Source: Noviherbaspirillum galbum (GTDB lineage Bacteria > Pseudomonadota > Gammaproteobacteria > Burkholderiales > Burkholderiaceae_D). From it: a stretch of DNA of 64,000 bases. Below, in pieces: positions 22,247-31,969 of this stretch. The position numbers and the translations under genes are program-made. The stretch covers positions 18,794 to 82,793 of the forward strand of contig NZ_JAAIVB010000044.1 in the NCBI RefSeq assembly GCF_010974945.1, read 5' to 3'. Each line of letters starts with the position of its first letter. The first letter of the stretch is position 1. The notes under the pieces are model-generated. The model made no database searches. It was not told where the DNA came from and saw nothing but the letters and a program-made list of their open reading frames with translations.

Positions 22247-22262
22247 TGGCATACCGCTTGCA
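22247..22262 (+). promoter_or_regulatory. Sigma-54 promoter of prpBC-acnD-prpF
   Basis: TGGCATACCGCTTGCA matches TGGCAC-N5-TTGCA with one mismatch and exact -24/-12 spacing. Start of transcription is expected near 22273, forty bases before prpB. The divergent gene encodes PrpR, a sigma-54 activator. Confidence 0.85.
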
Positions 22263-22312
22263 ATACTGCTGGGCCATTCAAACACTGCAACGCCTTACCG
22301 AAGAGGGAACCC

Positions 22313-23203
22313 ATGAGCATGCAATCCGCCGGCGCGAAATTCCGCCAAGCCATCAAGGAAGAATCACCATTGCAGGTCGTCGGCGCCATCAACGCCAACC
22401 ACGCCCTGCTTGCCAAGCGCGCCGGCTACCGGGCCATCTACCTGTCCGGCGGCGGCGTCGCGGCCGGTTCGCTCGGCCTCCCCGACCTCGGCATTTCCAA
22501 CCTCGACGACGTCCTGACCGACGTGCGCCGCATCACCGACGTCTGCGACCTGCCGCTGCTGGTCGACGTCGATACCGGCTTCGGTTCGTCGGCCTTCAAC
22601 GTCGCCCGTACCGTCAAGTCGATGATCAAGTTCGGCGCGGCCGCGATGCACATCGAAGACCAGGTCGGCGCCAAGCGCTGCGGCCATCGTCCCAACAAGG
22701 AGATCGTTTCCAAGCAGGAGATGGTGGATCGCATCAAGGCGGCCGTGGACGCCCGTACCGATGAAAACTTCGTCATCATGGCCCGCACCGACGCGCTCGC
22801 GGTGGAAGGCCTCGAAGCCGCGCTCGACCGCGCCCAGGCCTGCGTCGAAGCCGGCGCCGACATGATCTTCCCCGAAGCCATCACCCAGCTCGACATGTAC
22901 AAGACCTTCGCCGACGCGGTGAAGGTGCCGGTACTCGCCAACATCACCGAGTTCGGCGCCACGCCGCTGTACACCGTGGAAGAACTCAAGGGCGTCGACG
23001 TGGGCCTGATCCTGTACCCGCTGTCCGCGTTTCGCGCCATGAACAAGGCTGCGGAAAACGTCTACAACGCCATCCGCCGCGACGGCACGCAGAAGAGCGT
23101 CGTCGATACGATGCAGACCCGCATGGAGCTTTACGACCGCATCAACTACCACGACTTCGAGCAGAAGCTCGACGCACTGTTCGCCCAGCAGAAGGGGAAG
23201 TGA
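22313..23203 (+). CDS. prpB: 2-methylisocitrate lyase PrpB
   Basis: PrpB (296 aa) splits 2-methylisocitrate to pyruvate and succinate, the last step of the methylcitrate cycle. Seen: [20 protein letters not shown] (metal-binding Asp residues), the catalytic KRCGHR at about residues 121-126, and [17 protein letters not shown]. It belongs to the isocitrate lyase/PEP mutase superfamily; the KRCGH motif separates it from phosphonopyruvate mutases. First gene of the sigma-54-controlled operon. Confidence 0.97.
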   Translation: MSMQSAGAKFRQAIKEESPLQVVGAINANHALLAKRAGYRAIYLSGGGVAAGSLGLPDLGISNLDDVLTDVRRITDVCDLPLLVDVDTGFGSSAFNVARTVKSMIKFGAAAMHIEDQVGAKRCGHRPNKEIVSKQEMVDRIKAAVDARTDENFVIMARTDALAVEGLEAALDRAQACVEAGADMIFPEAITQLDMYKTFADAVKVPVLANITEFGATPLYTVEELKGVDVGLILYPLSAFRAMNKAAENVYNAIRRDGTQKSVVDTMQTRMELYDRINYHDFEQKLDALFAQQKGK

Positions 23204-23232
23204 GCAAAAGTTTAGGTTCATTCCCGCCAGGG

Positions 23233-23257
23233 CTCCCTCCCCTTGAAGGGGAGGGAG
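23233..23257. repeat. REP-like palindrome, family A
   Basis: CTCCCTCCCCTT, one central base, then AAGGGGAGGGAG: a near-perfect 25-base palindrome in the 97-base prpB-prpC gap. The same 25-base unit, read in the opposite direction, occurs at 43296-43320. No T-run follows. Confidence 0.8.
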
Positions 23258-23300
23258 TTCGAACGGAGCACGAGATCCAACCATTCCAAGAGGAGCCACC

Positions 23301-24458
23301 ATGAGCGAACAACAAACCACCACCGGCCCGAAGCCGAAGAAATCCGTTGCCCTGTCCGGCGTCACCGCCGGCAACACCGCGCTGTGCACCGTCGGCCGCA
23401 CCGGCAACGACCTGCACTATCGCGGCTATGACATCCTCGACGTCGCCGACACCTGCGAATTCGAGGAGATCGCTCACCTGCTGGTCCACGGCAAGCTGCC
23501 GACCGTGTCCGAACTCGTCGCCTACAAGGCCAAGCTCAAGGCGCTGCGCGGCATTCCCGCCAACGTCAAGGCGGTGCTCGAAGCCTTGCCGGCATCGTCC
23601 CACCCGATGGATGTCATGCGTTCCGGCGTCTCGGCGCTGGGCTGCGTGCTGCCCGAGAAGGATGACCACAACACGCCCGGCGCGCGCGACATCGCCGACC
23701 GCCTGATGGCATCCCTCGGCTCGATGCTGCTCTACTGGTATCACTTCAGCCATAACGGCAAGCGCATCGAGGTCGAGACCGACGACGACTCCATCGGCGG
23801 ACACTTCCTGCACCTGCTGCATGGCGTGGCGCCGTCCGAGCTGTGGGTGAAGTCGATGCATACCTCGCTCATCCTGTACGCCGAGCATGAGTTCAACGCC
23901 TCCACCTTCACCGGCCGCGTGGTCGCCGGCACGGGTTCCGACATCTACTCCGCCATCACCGGCGCGATCGGCGCGCTGCGCGGCCCGAAGCACGGCGGCG
24001 CGAACGAAGTCGCCTTCGAAATCCAGAAGCGCTACGACAACGCCGACGAAGCCGAAGCCGACGTCCGCAAGCGCGTGGAAAACAAGGAAGTGATCATCGG
24101 CTTCGGCCATCCGGTGTACACCATCTCCGATCCGCGCAACAAGGTCATCAAGGAAGTGGCGCGAACGCTGTCGCAGGAAGCCGGCTCGATGAAGATGTTC
24201 GACATCGCCGAGCGCCTGGAAAGCGTGATGTGGGACATCAAGAAGATGTTCCCCAACCTCGACTGGTTCTCCGCCGTGTCGTACCACATGATGGGCGTGC
24301 CGACCGCGATGTTCACGCCGCTGTTCGTGATCGCCCGCACTTCCGGCTGGTCGGCGCACATCATCGAGCAGCGCATCGACAACAAGATCATCCGCCCGAG
24401 CGCCAACTATGTTGGTCCGGAAGACCTGAAGTTCGTGCCGATCAAGGAACGGAAGTAA
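23301..24458 (+). CDS. prpC: 2-methylcitrate synthase PrpC
   Basis: PrpC (385 aa) condenses propionyl-CoA with oxaloacetate. It has the citrate-synthase fold signatures: the propionyl-CoA-type N-terminus [31 protein letters not shown] interrupted here only by normal variation, [11 protein letters not shown] (catalytic His region KHGGANE), [13 protein letters not shown] and [20 protein letters not shown] with the catalytic Asp upstream. Length is typical of PrpC and shorter than GltA. RBS GAGGAG precedes the ATG. Confidence 0.96.
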   Translation: MSEQQTTTGPKPKKSVALSGVTAGNTALCTVGRTGNDLHYRGYDILDVADTCEFEEIAHLLVHGKLPTVSELVAYKAKLKALRGIPANVKAVLEALPASSHPMDVMRSGVSALGCVLPEKDDHNTPGARDIADRLMASLGSMLLYWYHFSHNGKRIEVETDDDSIGGHFLHLLHGVAPSELWVKSMHTSLILYAEHEFNASTFTGRVVAGTGSDIYSAITGAIGALRGPKHGGANEVAFEIQKRYDNADEAEADVRKRVENKEVIIGFGHPVYTISDPRNKVIKEVARTLSQEAGSMKMFDIAERLESVMWDIKKMFPNLDWFSAVSYHMMGVPTAMFTPLFVIARTSGWSAHIIEQRIDNKIIRPSANYVGPEDLKFVPIKERK

Positions 24459-24518
24459 GGGAAGAAACCTGGTAGTCAGGCGAAGGTTTCTCCATCGATG
24501 CAGGCAGCCAAACCCTCT

Positions 24519-24600
24519 GTCATTCCCGCCCAGGCGGGAATCCCATTGTGCGTTTCTCCGGACGACCGAGATTAGATTCCCGCCTTCGCGGGAATGACAG
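24519..24600. repeat. Inverted pair of REP-like elements, family B
   Basis: Two facing copies of the GTCATTCCCGC-N-GCGGGAAT type unit at 24519-24545 and 24575-24600 lie in the 181-base prpC-acnD gap. Related units are at 28564-28637, 31970-31996 and 37608-37671. Such elements are frequent intergenic repeats in beta- and gammaproteobacteria. Confidence 0.8.
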
Positions 24601-24639
24601 AGAAAGCCTGCCAATCTCACACACTCATCACTACCGATC

Positions 24640-27240
24640 ATGAATACCGCCTACCGCAAGAACCTTCCCGGCACGAAACTGGACTACTTCGATGCGCGCG
24701 CCGCCGTCGAGGCCATCCAGCCGGGCGCATGGGAAAAGCTGCCCTATACCTCGCGCGTGCATGCCGAAAACCTGGTGCGCCGCTGCGATCCGACCATCCT
24801 CGTGGACTCCCTGAAGCAACTCATCGAAGTCAAGCGCGAGCGCGACTTCCCGTGGTTCCCGGCGCGCGTGGTATGCCATGACATCCTTGGCCAGACAGCG
24901 CTGGTGGACCTCGCCGGCCTGCGCGACGCCATCGCCTCGCAAGGCGGCGATCCCGCGAAGGTCAACCCGGTGGTGCCGGTCCAGCTCATCGTCGACCATT
25001 CGCTCGCCGTCGAATGCGGCGGCTTCGATCCGCAAGCCTTCGAGAAGAATCGCGCCATCGAGGATCGCCGCAACGAAGACCGCTTCCACTTCATCGACTG
25101 GACCAAGCACGCGTTCAAGAACGTCGACGTGATCCCCGCCGGCAACGGCATCATGCACCAGATCAACCTGGAAAAGATGTCGCCGGTGATCCACGCGATT
25201 GATGGCGTCGCCTTCCCGGATACCTGCGTCGGCACCGACAGCCATACCCCGCACGTCGACGCGCTCGGCGTGATCGCGGTGGGAGTCGGCGGCCTCGAGG
25301 CCGAAAACGTCATGCTCGGCCGCGCCTCCTGGATGCGCCTGCCCGAAATCGTCGGCGTGGAGCTCAGCGGCAAGCGCCAGCCCGGCATCACCGCCACCGA
25401 CATCGTGCTGGCACTGACCGAATTCCTGCGCAAGTCCAAGGTGGTCGGCTCCTATCTCGAGTTTTATGGCGAAGGCGCCGCCTCGCTGACGCTGGGCGAC
25501 CGCGCAACGATCTCCAACATGGCGCCGGAGTATGGCGCGACCGCGGCGATGTTCTCCATCGACCAGCAGACCCTCGATTACCTCACGCTTACCGGCCGCC
25601 CGGCGGAGCAGGTCAAGCTCGTCGAGACCTATGCGAAGGAAGCAGGCCTCTGGTCCGACACCCTCAAGAACGCGCAGTATGAACGCGTGCTGAAGTTCGA
25701 CCTGTCCTCGGTCGTGCGCAACATGGCCGGTCCGTCGAATCCGCACGCCCGCGTCGCCACCACCGACCTCGCCGCCAAGGGCATCGCCGGCAAGTGGGAA
25801 GAAGTGCCCGGCCAGATGCCGGACGGCGCGGTGATCATCGCCGCCATCACAAGCTGCACCAACACCTCCAACCCGCGCAACGTGATCGCCGCCGGCCTGC
25901 TGGCGCGCAACGCGAATCGCCTCGGCCTGACGCGCAAGCCCTGGGTCAAGTCCTCGCTCGCCCCGGGATCGAAAGCCGTCGCGCTTTACCTCGAGGAAGC
26001 CGGCCTGAAGGAAGAACTGGAACAGCTCGGCTTCGGCATCGTCGCCTTCGCCTGCACCACCTGCAACGGCATGTCTGGCGCGCTCGATCCCAAGATCCAG
26101 CAGGAAATCATCGACCGCGACCTGTACGCGACCGCCGTGCTGTCCGGCAACCGCAACTTCGATGGCCGCATCCATCCCTATGCCAAGCAGGCTTTCCTTG
26201 CCTCGCCGCCGCTGGTGGTTGCCTATGCACTGGCCGGCACGGTGCGCTTCGACATCGAGCGCGATGCCTTCGGCGTCGACAAGGATGGCAAGCCCGTCAC
26301 GCTGAAAGACTTGTGGCCTTCCGACGACGAGATCGATGCCATCGTGAAGTCCAGCGTGAAGCCGGAGATGTTCAACAAGGTCTACTTCCCGATGTTCGAG
26401 CAGCGCGCCGCTTCCACCGAAAGCGTCAGCCCCCTGTACGACTGGCGGCCGATGTCGACCTACATCCGCCGTCCGCCGTACTGGGAAGGCGCGCTGGCCG
26501 GGGAACGCACGCTCAAGGGCATGAGGCCGCTGGCTGTGCTGCCGGGCAACATCACCACCGACCACCTGTCGCCATCCAATGCCATCATGATGAACTCTGC
26601 CGCCGGCGAGTACCTGGCAAAGATGGGCTTGCCGGAGGAAGACTTCAATTCCTACGCCACCCATCGCGGCGACCACCTCACCGCGCAGCGCGCCACCTTC
26701 GCCAATCCGACGCTGAAGAACGAGATGGTGCGCGACGCGGACGGCAAGGTCATTCCCGGGTCGCTGGCCCGCGTGGAACCGGACGGCAGGGTCATGCGCA
26801 TGTGGGAAGCCATCGAAACCTACATGGAACGCAAGCAGCCGCTGATCATCGTCGCCGGCGCGGACTACGGTCAGGGTTCCTCGCGGGACTGGGCGGCCAA
26901 GGGCGTGCGCCTCGCCGGCGTTGAAGCGATCGTCGCGGAAGGCTTCGAGCGCATCCACCGCACCAACCTGATCGGCATGGGCGTGCTTCCGCTCGAGTTC
27001 AAGCCGGGCACCACGCGCCTGACGCTGGGACTCGATGGCACCGAGACCTACGACGTCGCCGGCGAACGCAAGCCGCGCGCCGACCTCACCCTGGTGATCC
27101 ATCGCCTCAATGGGGAGCGCGTCGAGGTGCCGGTGACCTGCCGCCTCGACACCGCGGAGGAAGTGTCGATCTATGAGGCGGGCGGCGTGCTGCAGCGCTT
27201 TGCCCAGGATTTCCTGGCGTCCGAGAAGCAGGCGGCTTGA
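24640..27240 (+). CDS. acnD: 2-methylcitrate dehydratase AcnD (Fe-S dependent)
   Basis: AcnD (866 aa) is the aconitase-like enzyme that with PrpF replaces PrpD in the methylcitrate cycle, dehydrating 2-methylcitrate to 2-methylaconitate. The [4Fe-4S] ligands are in TSCTNTSNPRNVIAAG and ACTTCNGMSG. Other aconitase segments are VGTDSHTPHVDALGVIAVGVGG and the swivel-domain YGQGSSRDWAAKG. Together with the neighbouring prpF it is AcnD rather than AcnA. An 884-codon antisense frame exists but is a codon-bias artefact. Confidence 0.96.
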   Translation: MNTAYRKNLPGTKLDYFDARAAVEAIQPGAWEKLPYTSRVHAENLVRRCDPTILVDSLKQLIEVKRERDFPWFPARVVCHDILGQTALVDLAGLRDAIASQGGDPAKVNPVVPVQLIVDHSLAVECGGFDPQAFEKNRAIEDRRNEDRFHFIDWTKHAFKNVDVIPAGNGIMHQINLEKMSPVIHAIDGVAFPDTCVGTDSHTPHVDALGVIAVGVGGLEAENVMLGRASWMRLPEIVGVELSGKRQPGITATDIVLALTEFLRKSKVVGSYLEFYGEGAASLTLGDRATISNMAPEYGATAAMFSIDQQTLDYLTLTGRPAEQVKLVETYAKEAGLWSDTLKNAQYERVLKFDLSSVVRNMAGPSNPHARVATTDLAAKGIAGKWEEVPGQMPDGAVIIAAITSCTNTSNPRNVIAAGLLARNANRLGLTRKPWVKSSLAPGSKAVALYLEEAGLKEELEQLGFGIVAFACTTCNGMSGALDPKIQQEIIDRDLYATAVLSGNRNFDGRIHPYAKQAFLASPPLVVAYALAGTVRFDIERDAFGVDKDGKPVTLKDLWPSDDEIDAIVKSSVKPEMFNKVYFPMFEQRAASTESVSPLYDWRPMSTYIRRPPYWEGALAGERTLKGMRPLAVLPGNITTDHLSPSNAIMMNSAAGEYLAKMGLPEEDFNSYATHRGDHLTAQRATFANPTLKNEMVRDADGKVIPGSLARVEPDGRVMRMWEAIETYMERKQPLIIVAGADYGQGSSRDWAAKGVRLAGVEAIVAEGFERIHRTNLIGMGVLPLEFKPGTTRLTLGLDGTETYDVAGERKPRADLTLVIHRLNGERVEVPVTCRLDTAEEVSIYEAGGVLQRFAQDFLASEKQAA

Positions 27241-27250
27241 GGAGAACGGC

Positions 27251-28441
27251 ATGGCACATGTAGCGCAAATCAAGATCCCCGCCACCTACATCCGCGGCGG
27301 CACATCCAAGGGCGTATTCTTCCGCCTGCAGGACTTGCCGCCTGCCGCGCAGGTTCCCGGCGAGGCCCGCGACAAGCTGCTGTTGCGCGTGATCGGCAGC
27401 CCCGACCCGTACGGCAAGCAGATCGACGGCATGGGCGGCGCGACCTCGAGCACCAGCAAGACGGTCATTCTCTCGAAGAGCGGCCGCGACGGGCATGACG
27501 TCGATTACCTGTTCGGCCAGGTCTCCATCGACAAGCCTTTCGTGGACTGGAGCGGCAACTGCGGCAACTTGTCGGCCGCCGTGGGATCGTTCGCGATCGC
27601 GAGCGGCCTGGTCGACCGCGAGCGGGTTCCGCAGAACGGCACCGCCACGGTGCGCATCTGGCAAGCCAACATCGGCAAGACCATCATCGCGCACGTGCCG
27701 ATCACCAATGGCGAGGTACAGGAAACCGGCGATTTCGAGCTCGACGGCGTGACCTTCCCGGCTGCGGAAGTCCAGCTCGAATTCATGGACCCGGCGGCCG
27801 AAGAAGAGGGCGCCGGAGGCTCCATGTTCCCGACCGGCAACCTGGTCGACGACCTCGACGTGCCCGGCGTCGGCGTGCTCAAGGCAACGATGATCAATGC
27901 GGGCATTCCCACGATCTTCATCAATGCCGAAGCCATCGGCTTCACCGGCACCGAGCTGCAGGAGGACATCAACAGCCGCGCCGAAACGCTGGTGATGTTC
28001 GAAACCATCCGCGCCTACGGCGCGCTGCGCATGGGCCTCATCAAGAGCATCGATGAAGCGGCCAAGCGGCAGCACACGCCGAAGGTGGCCTTCGTCGCGC
28101 CGCCTGCCAGCTATGTCGCGTCCAGCGGCAAGAAGGTCGAGGCGGCAGAGATCGACTTGCTGGTGCGTGCGTTGTCGATGGGCAAGCTGCACCACGCGAT
28201 GATGGGCACGGCGGCGGTAGCGATCGGCACCGCGGCGGCAATTCCGGGCACGCTGGTCAACCTCGCGGCCGGCGGCGGCGAGCGGACGGCGGTGCGCTTC
28301 GGGCATCCGTCGGGCACGCTGCGCGTCGGCGCGGAAGCGGCGAAGGTCAATGGCGAATGGAGCGTCACCAAGGCCATCATGAGCCGCAGCGCGCGCGTGC
28401 TGATGGAAGGCTGGGTGCGCGTGCCGGGGGATGCGTTCTAA
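27251..28441 (+). CDS. prpF: 2-methylaconitate isomerase PrpF
   Basis: PrpF (396 aa) isomerises trans-2-methylaconitate produced by AcnD to the cis isomer used by aconitase. It has the PrpF/DUF453 (diaminopimelate epimerase-like fold) signatures: IPATYIRGGTSKGVFFR at the N-terminus, DWSGNCGNLSAAVGSFAI with the conserved Cys-free glycine loop, and the C-terminal FGHPSGTLRVGAEA. AGGAG at 27240-27244 sets the ATG at 27251; the frame extends upstream into the end of acnD but without family similarity. Ten bases after acnD. Confidence 0.96.
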   Translation: MAHVAQIKIPATYIRGGTSKGVFFRLQDLPPAAQVPGEARDKLLLRVIGSPDPYGKQIDGMGGATSSTSKTVILSKSGRDGHDVDYLFGQVSIDKPFVDWSGNCGNLSAAVGSFAIASGLVDRERVPQNGTATVRIWQANIGKTIIAHVPITNGEVQETGDFELDGVTFPAAEVQLEFMDPAAEEEGAGGSMFPTGNLVDDLDVPGVGVLKATMINAGIPTIFINAEAIGFTGTELQEDINSRAETLVMFETIRAYGALRMGLIKSIDEAAKRQHTPKVAFVAPPASYVASSGKKVEAAEIDLLVRALSMGKLHHAMMGTAAVAIGTAAAIPGTLVNLAAGGGERTAVRFGHPSGTLRVGAEAAKVNGEWSVTKAIMSRSARVLMEGWVRVPGDAF

Positions 28442-28460
28442 GGCTTTCTTTCGTGCAGGA

Positions 28461-28496
28461 AAAAGCGCATCTGCCTTTTGGGGATGCGCTTTTTTT
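28461..28496 (+). terminator. Rho-independent terminator after prpF
   Basis: AAAAGCGCATC pairs with GATGCGCTTTT around an 11-base loop and continues into a T-run. It marks the end of prpB-prpC-acnD-prpF, so prpE, 207 bases further on, is probably a separate transcript or depends on readthrough. Confidence 0.9.
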
Positions 28497-28563
28497 ATGC
28501 ATTGCGAGGCTTGACGTAAGCTCATCGTCAGCGTGGCTGGCGATACTTGGCGCATGAGAGAAA

Positions 28564-28637
28564 TGGGATTTCCGCCTTCGCGGGAATGACAACGGCAGTC
28601 GCGCCAATGAGGCTGTCATCCCCGCGAAGGCGGGGAT
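28564..28637. repeat. Inverted pair of REP-like elements, family B
   Basis: TCCGCCTTCGCGGGAATGAC (28571-28590) faces GTCATCCCCGCGAAGGCGGG (28614-28633). The two arms are almost exact complements of each other, so RNA across this region could form one long hairpin between prpF and prpE. Confidence 0.8.
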
Positions 28638-28703
28638 CCCATTCATCACCGGCCTTCAAGCGCAATCACAAGAAATCGAGACATCTCTTCCCCAGGAGAC
28701 AAC

Positions 28704-30593
28704 ATGAACTATCACGACTTCCACCAGCAATCCATCCGCGATCCGCAAGGCTTCTGGGCGAAGGAAGCAGAGCTCATCGACTGGCAGCGCCCCTTCGACA
28801 AGGTACTCGACTACAGCAATCCGCCCTTCACGAAATGGTTCGTCGGCGGCACCACGAACTTGTGCCACAACGCCGTCGACCGCTGGGTGGAATCGCAGGG
28901 CGACAAGCCGGCGCTGATCGCGATCTCGACGGAAACGAACACAGAAAAGGTATATACCTTCCGCGAGCTGCAGCAGGAAGTCATGCGCGCCGCCGCGATC
29001 ATGCAGGCGCTGGGCGTGCGCAAGGGCGACCGCGTCATCCTCTACATGCCGATGATCGCCGAGGCGGCATTCGCGATGCTGGCCTGCGCGCGCATCGGCG
29101 CCATCCATTCGGTGGTCTTCGGCGGCTTCGCGTCGCACAGCCTCGCCACCCGCATCGACGATGCCAAGCCTAAGCTGATCATCTCTGCGGATGCCGGTTC
29201 GCGCGGCGGCAAGAGCGTGCCGTACAAGCCGCTGCTCGACGAAGCCATCCAGCTTGCCGCCCACAAGCCCGAGCATGTGCTGCTCGTGGACCGCGGCCTC
29301 GTGCCGATGGAAATGGCCCCCGGACGCGACCTGCGCTACGACGCGCTGCGCGAAGAGCGCATGCATGCCGAAGTGCCGGTCACCTGGCTGGAATCGAACG
29401 AATGCTCCTACGTGCTCTACACCTCGGGCACGACCGGCAAGCCCAAGGGCGTGCAGCGCGACGTGGGCGGCTATGCGGTGGCGCTGGCATCGTCGATGAA
29501 AACCATCTTCTGCGGCAAGCCCGGCGACACCTATTTCTCGACGTCGGACATCGGCTGGGTGGTGGGCCATTCCTACATCGTGTACGGTCCGCTGATCGCC
29601 GGCATGGCAACGATCATGTATGAGGGCCTGCCGATCCGTCCCGATGCCGGCATCTGGTGGAGCATCGTGGAGAAGTACCGGGTGACGGGCATGTTTTCCG
29701 CGCCGACGGCGGTGCGCGTGCTGAAGAAGCAGCCGCCCGAGCTGATGAAGAAACACGACCTGTCGTCGCTGAAGGCTTTGTATCTTGCGGGCGAACCGCT
29801 CGACGAAACCACCTCGTCGTGGATTGCCAATGAGCTGAACGTTCCCATCATCGACAACTACTGGCAGACCGAAACCGGCTGGCCCATCCTGACGGTTGCC
29901 CGCGGCGTGGAAAACACGCCGACCCGCCTCGGCAGCCCCGGCCTGCCGATGTACGGCTACGACGTCAAGCTGCTCAATGAATCGACGGGCGAGGAGTGTG
30001 GCGCGAACGAGAAAGGCGTGCTTGTCATCGAAGGCCCGCTGCCGCCGGGCTGCATGCAGACGGTGTATGGCGACGACAAGCGCTTCATCAACACCTACTG
30101 GTCCAACTTCGCGAACCGGCAGGTGTACTCCACCTTCGACTGGGGCATACGCGACGGTGACGGCTATTACTTCATCCTCGGCCGCACGGACGACGTGATC
30201 AACGTCGCGGGACACCGGCTTGGTACGCGCGAAATCGAGGAAAGCCTGTCCAGCCATCCGAACGTGTCCGAAGTGGCGGTGGTCGGCGTGGAAGACAAGC
30301 TCAAGGGCCAGGTCGCAGTGGCGTTCGCGGTGCTGAAGAATGCCGAGGCCGCATCGACGCCGGAGGGAAGGAAGACCCTGGAGGCGGAAATGATGGCGGT
30401 GGTGGACAAGCAGCTCGGCGCGGTGGCGCGGCCGTCGCGGGTGCACTTCGTGACGCTGCTGCCCAAGACGCGCTCGGGCAAGCTGCTGCGGCGGTCCATC
30501 CAGGCGCTGTGCGAAGGGCGCGATCCGGGGGACCTGACGACGATCGAGGATCCGGCGTCGCTGCAGCAGGTGAGGGAGGCGTTGGCGGGGTAG
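28704..30593 (+). CDS. prpE: Propionyl-CoA synthetase PrpE
   Basis: PrpE (629 aa) activates propionate to propionyl-CoA through an adenylate. Features: MNYHDFHQQSIRDPQGFW at the N-terminus, the AMP-binding P-loop YTSGTTGKPKG, the acyl-binding region DNYWQTETGWP, the hinge GRTDDVINVAGHRLGTREIEE, and the catalytic lysine in PKTRSGKLLRR. The family N-terminus distinguishes it from acetyl-CoA synthetase, although both accept short acids. GGAG at 28696-28699 precedes the ATG. It feeds PrpC; the gene is separated from the operon by a terminator and repeats. Confidence 0.96.
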   Translation: MNYHDFHQQSIRDPQGFWAKEAELIDWQRPFDKVLDYSNPPFTKWFVGGTTNLCHNAVDRWVESQGDKPALIAISTETNTEKVYTFRELQQEVMRAAAIMQALGVRKGDRVILYMPMIAEAAFAMLACARIGAIHSVVFGGFASHSLATRIDDAKPKLIISADAGSRGGKSVPYKPLLDEAIQLAAHKPEHVLLVDRGLVPMEMAPGRDLRYDALREERMHAEVPVTWLESNECSYVLYTSGTTGKPKGVQRDVGGYAVALASSMKTIFCGKPGDTYFSTSDIGWVVGHSYIVYGPLIAGMATIMYEGLPIRPDAGIWWSIVEKYRVTGMFSAPTAVRVLKKQPPELMKKHDLSSLKALYLAGEPLDETTSSWIANELNVPIIDNYWQTETGWPILTVARGVENTPTRLGSPGLPMYGYDVKLLNESTGEECGANEKGVLVIEGPLPPGCMQTVYGDDKRFINTYWSNFANRQVYSTFDWGIRDGDGYYFILGRTDDVINVAGHRLGTREIEESLSSHPNVSEVAVVGVEDKLKGQVAVAFAVLKNAEAASTPEGRKTLEAEMMAVVDKQLGAVARPSRVHFVTLLPKTRSGKLLRRSIQALCEGRDPGDLTTIEDPASLQQVREALAG

Positions 30594-30621
30594 TCGCGCC
30601 AGAGGCTCCATGGATTGAGAA

Positions 30622-31806
30622 CTACTTCAAATCATTGCCCTCGCCAAGAAAGATGGAATAAGCCTGTTTAAACCGTGTGAGCAATTCATCCGCATGCTTG
30701 AGATTCGACCTAAGCTTTTGCTTTAGTTCGGTTGCGTCCGGAGCTGGGTGGTTGTTCCTGTCCAAGTGGGTCAACATGGCTTCGGACTGCGCCTTGATGT
30801 GCATGAGACTGCTTTCTGCCAACGTAATTTTTGCCACGAATTTTGGATCGTTGCCGATGCCTTGCTTGTACAAGCTTGTCGTGTTTGCGAAAAAGAAAGT
30901 CAAGACGGTAATGCTGTCATTCTCTAGTTGACCCGCGTGTTCGTACGCCGCCTTTTTGTATAGTTCGATATTGGGAGCGACCTGCTTGTCAGATGTTTTC
31001 GGTTTCGCTTCTAAGTTTTTTATCGCTGTTTCGAAATGCAATATCTTTTCATTCAATTCGCTTATTTGCGCCGAATGGCCTGTCGGATCGGGATTGTCGC
31101 GTGAGGCATTTTGCATTTCTGCCTTTTTGCTCCTTATTTCCTCGAGCGACGTCTTCATCAAATCCAAAGCGTATTTATCGTTAAACTGCTGCTTTTCAGG
31201 TCTTTCGCGCGGAGTGAAAGGACCCGAATTTTGATTTTCTTGATCGACCAAGCCTGGTGAGCAGGCCGTGGTTCTCATGCCGGGATTGGCTTCTTCTTTC
31301 TCCTTGGCTGTTGGATTTCTCAAGCTTCCATTTTCAAGAATCCAAAGTGGCCGATTTGAAGATGTTTTGCTTACCCGACCTTCGGTGTTTGGAGACGAAT
31401 TGAATAGCGGTGGTGGCGCCGAGCGCGGGCCCACAGTATAGGGGGGCGGTTGCGGAGGCTCCCGGCCTAGACTTTTCAAAGGGACAGAACCGTTTTCTAC
31501 CGAGTGACTTGACACGGCTTGATTGCCGTTCCTGCGAAAAGGACTGCCCTCGCTGGCACGGTATGAAATTGTCGGAGTTGTTGCAGTGATCGAATTTTGC
31601 GTTGCGTTGAGGCCTGAACGGCCACCCGGTGGGCGCTCAGACAAAGGATTCGATTTTCCTTGTCCAGTCACGCCGATTCCGCTGGAATGGGGGCCACTTG
31701 GCGCAATGACGATCTTGTTCTCGCTGCTGTTTTGACTTTGACTAGAGTTCGCGCTCGACTCGGGGACGTCATTAGCTAGTATCGTCCCAACGATTGGCTT
31801 TGTCAT
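30622..31806 (-). CDS. Orphan low-GC protein with disordered N-terminus (effector-like)
   Basis: 394 residues, not recognised. Residues 1-190 are low-complexity, rich in Ser, Asn, Pro and Gly (for example REPPQPPPYTVGP, RSAPPPLFNSS) and have no signal peptide or membrane segment. Residues 200-390 are predicted helical and charged, with coiled-coil-like stretches (MKTSLEEIRSKKAEMQ; SELNEKILHFETAIKNLEAK; ELKQKLRSNLKHADELLTRFKQAY). Base composition is unlike the neighbours: in 30961-31080 I count 49 G+C of 120. GAGGTGG precedes the ATG at 31806. The composition resembles secreted type III effectors or needle-associated proteins, but no secretion genes lie in the window. It shares the hexapeptide SNPLSE with the orphan at 33680. 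Confidence 0.75.
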   Translation of the reverse strand: MTKPIVGTILANDVPESSANSSQSQNSSENKIVIAPSGPHSSGIGVTGQGKSNPLSERPPGGRSGLNATQNSITATTPTISYRASEGSPFRRNGNQAVSSHSVENGSVPLKSLGREPPQPPPYTVGPRSAPPPLFNSSPNTEGRVSKTSSNRPLWILENGSLRNPTAKEKEEANPGMRTTACSPGLVDQENQNSGPFTPRERPEKQQFNDKYALDLMKTSLEEIRSKKAEMQNASRDNPDPTGHSAQISELNEKILHFETAIKNLEAKPKTSDKQVAPNIELYKKAAYEHAGQLENDSITVLTFFFANTTSLYKQGIGNDPKFVAKITLAESSLMHIKAQSEAMLTHLDRNNHPAPDATELKQKLRSNLKHADELLTRFKQAYSIFLGEGNDLK

Positions 31807-31866
31807 GTTGGACCACCTCGATTGACCTGTTAAATATCGATCCTTGTCCAGGAGAGCGACAGATTT

Positions 31867-31888
31867 ACAGTGGAGTGTTTCCCACTGT
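31867..31888. promoter_or_regulatory. Inverted repeat upstream of the 394-aa orphan gene
   Basis: ACAGTGG and CCACTGT, perfect 7-bp arms with an eight-base spacer, lie about 60 bases upstream of the orphan gene's ATG, in an AT-rich stretch that should hold its promoter. The rest of the 365-base gap (31807-32171) contains one family B repeat and nothing else I can identify. Confidence 0.35.
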
Positions 31889-31969
31889 TGTCAGCCACCA
31901 CAGAGTTATTAACCGCGACTAATTGAGTTGCGAAAATGGAATGAGCCAGGTTGGTTCGCGCATACCTCC

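Noticed and set aside
23233..23257. Family A palindrome as a transcription terminator inside prpBC
   Set aside because: No T-run follows, and the same unit occurs in unrelated gaps, so it is treated as a repeat.
24631..27285. 884-codon open frame antisense to acnD, and similar long antisense frames (for example over pepA at 35697-37730, glnA, ntrC, prfC)
   Set aside because: High G+C third-codon bias leaves the opposite strand open. The translated text is low-complexity (His, Arg, Gly, Val, Ala) and the sense frames encode complete known enzymes.
31807..31960. PIP-box or hrp-box upstream of the 394-aa orphan
   Set aside because: Only isolated TTCGC/GTCGC pieces at the wrong spacing and no GGAACC-type element were found.
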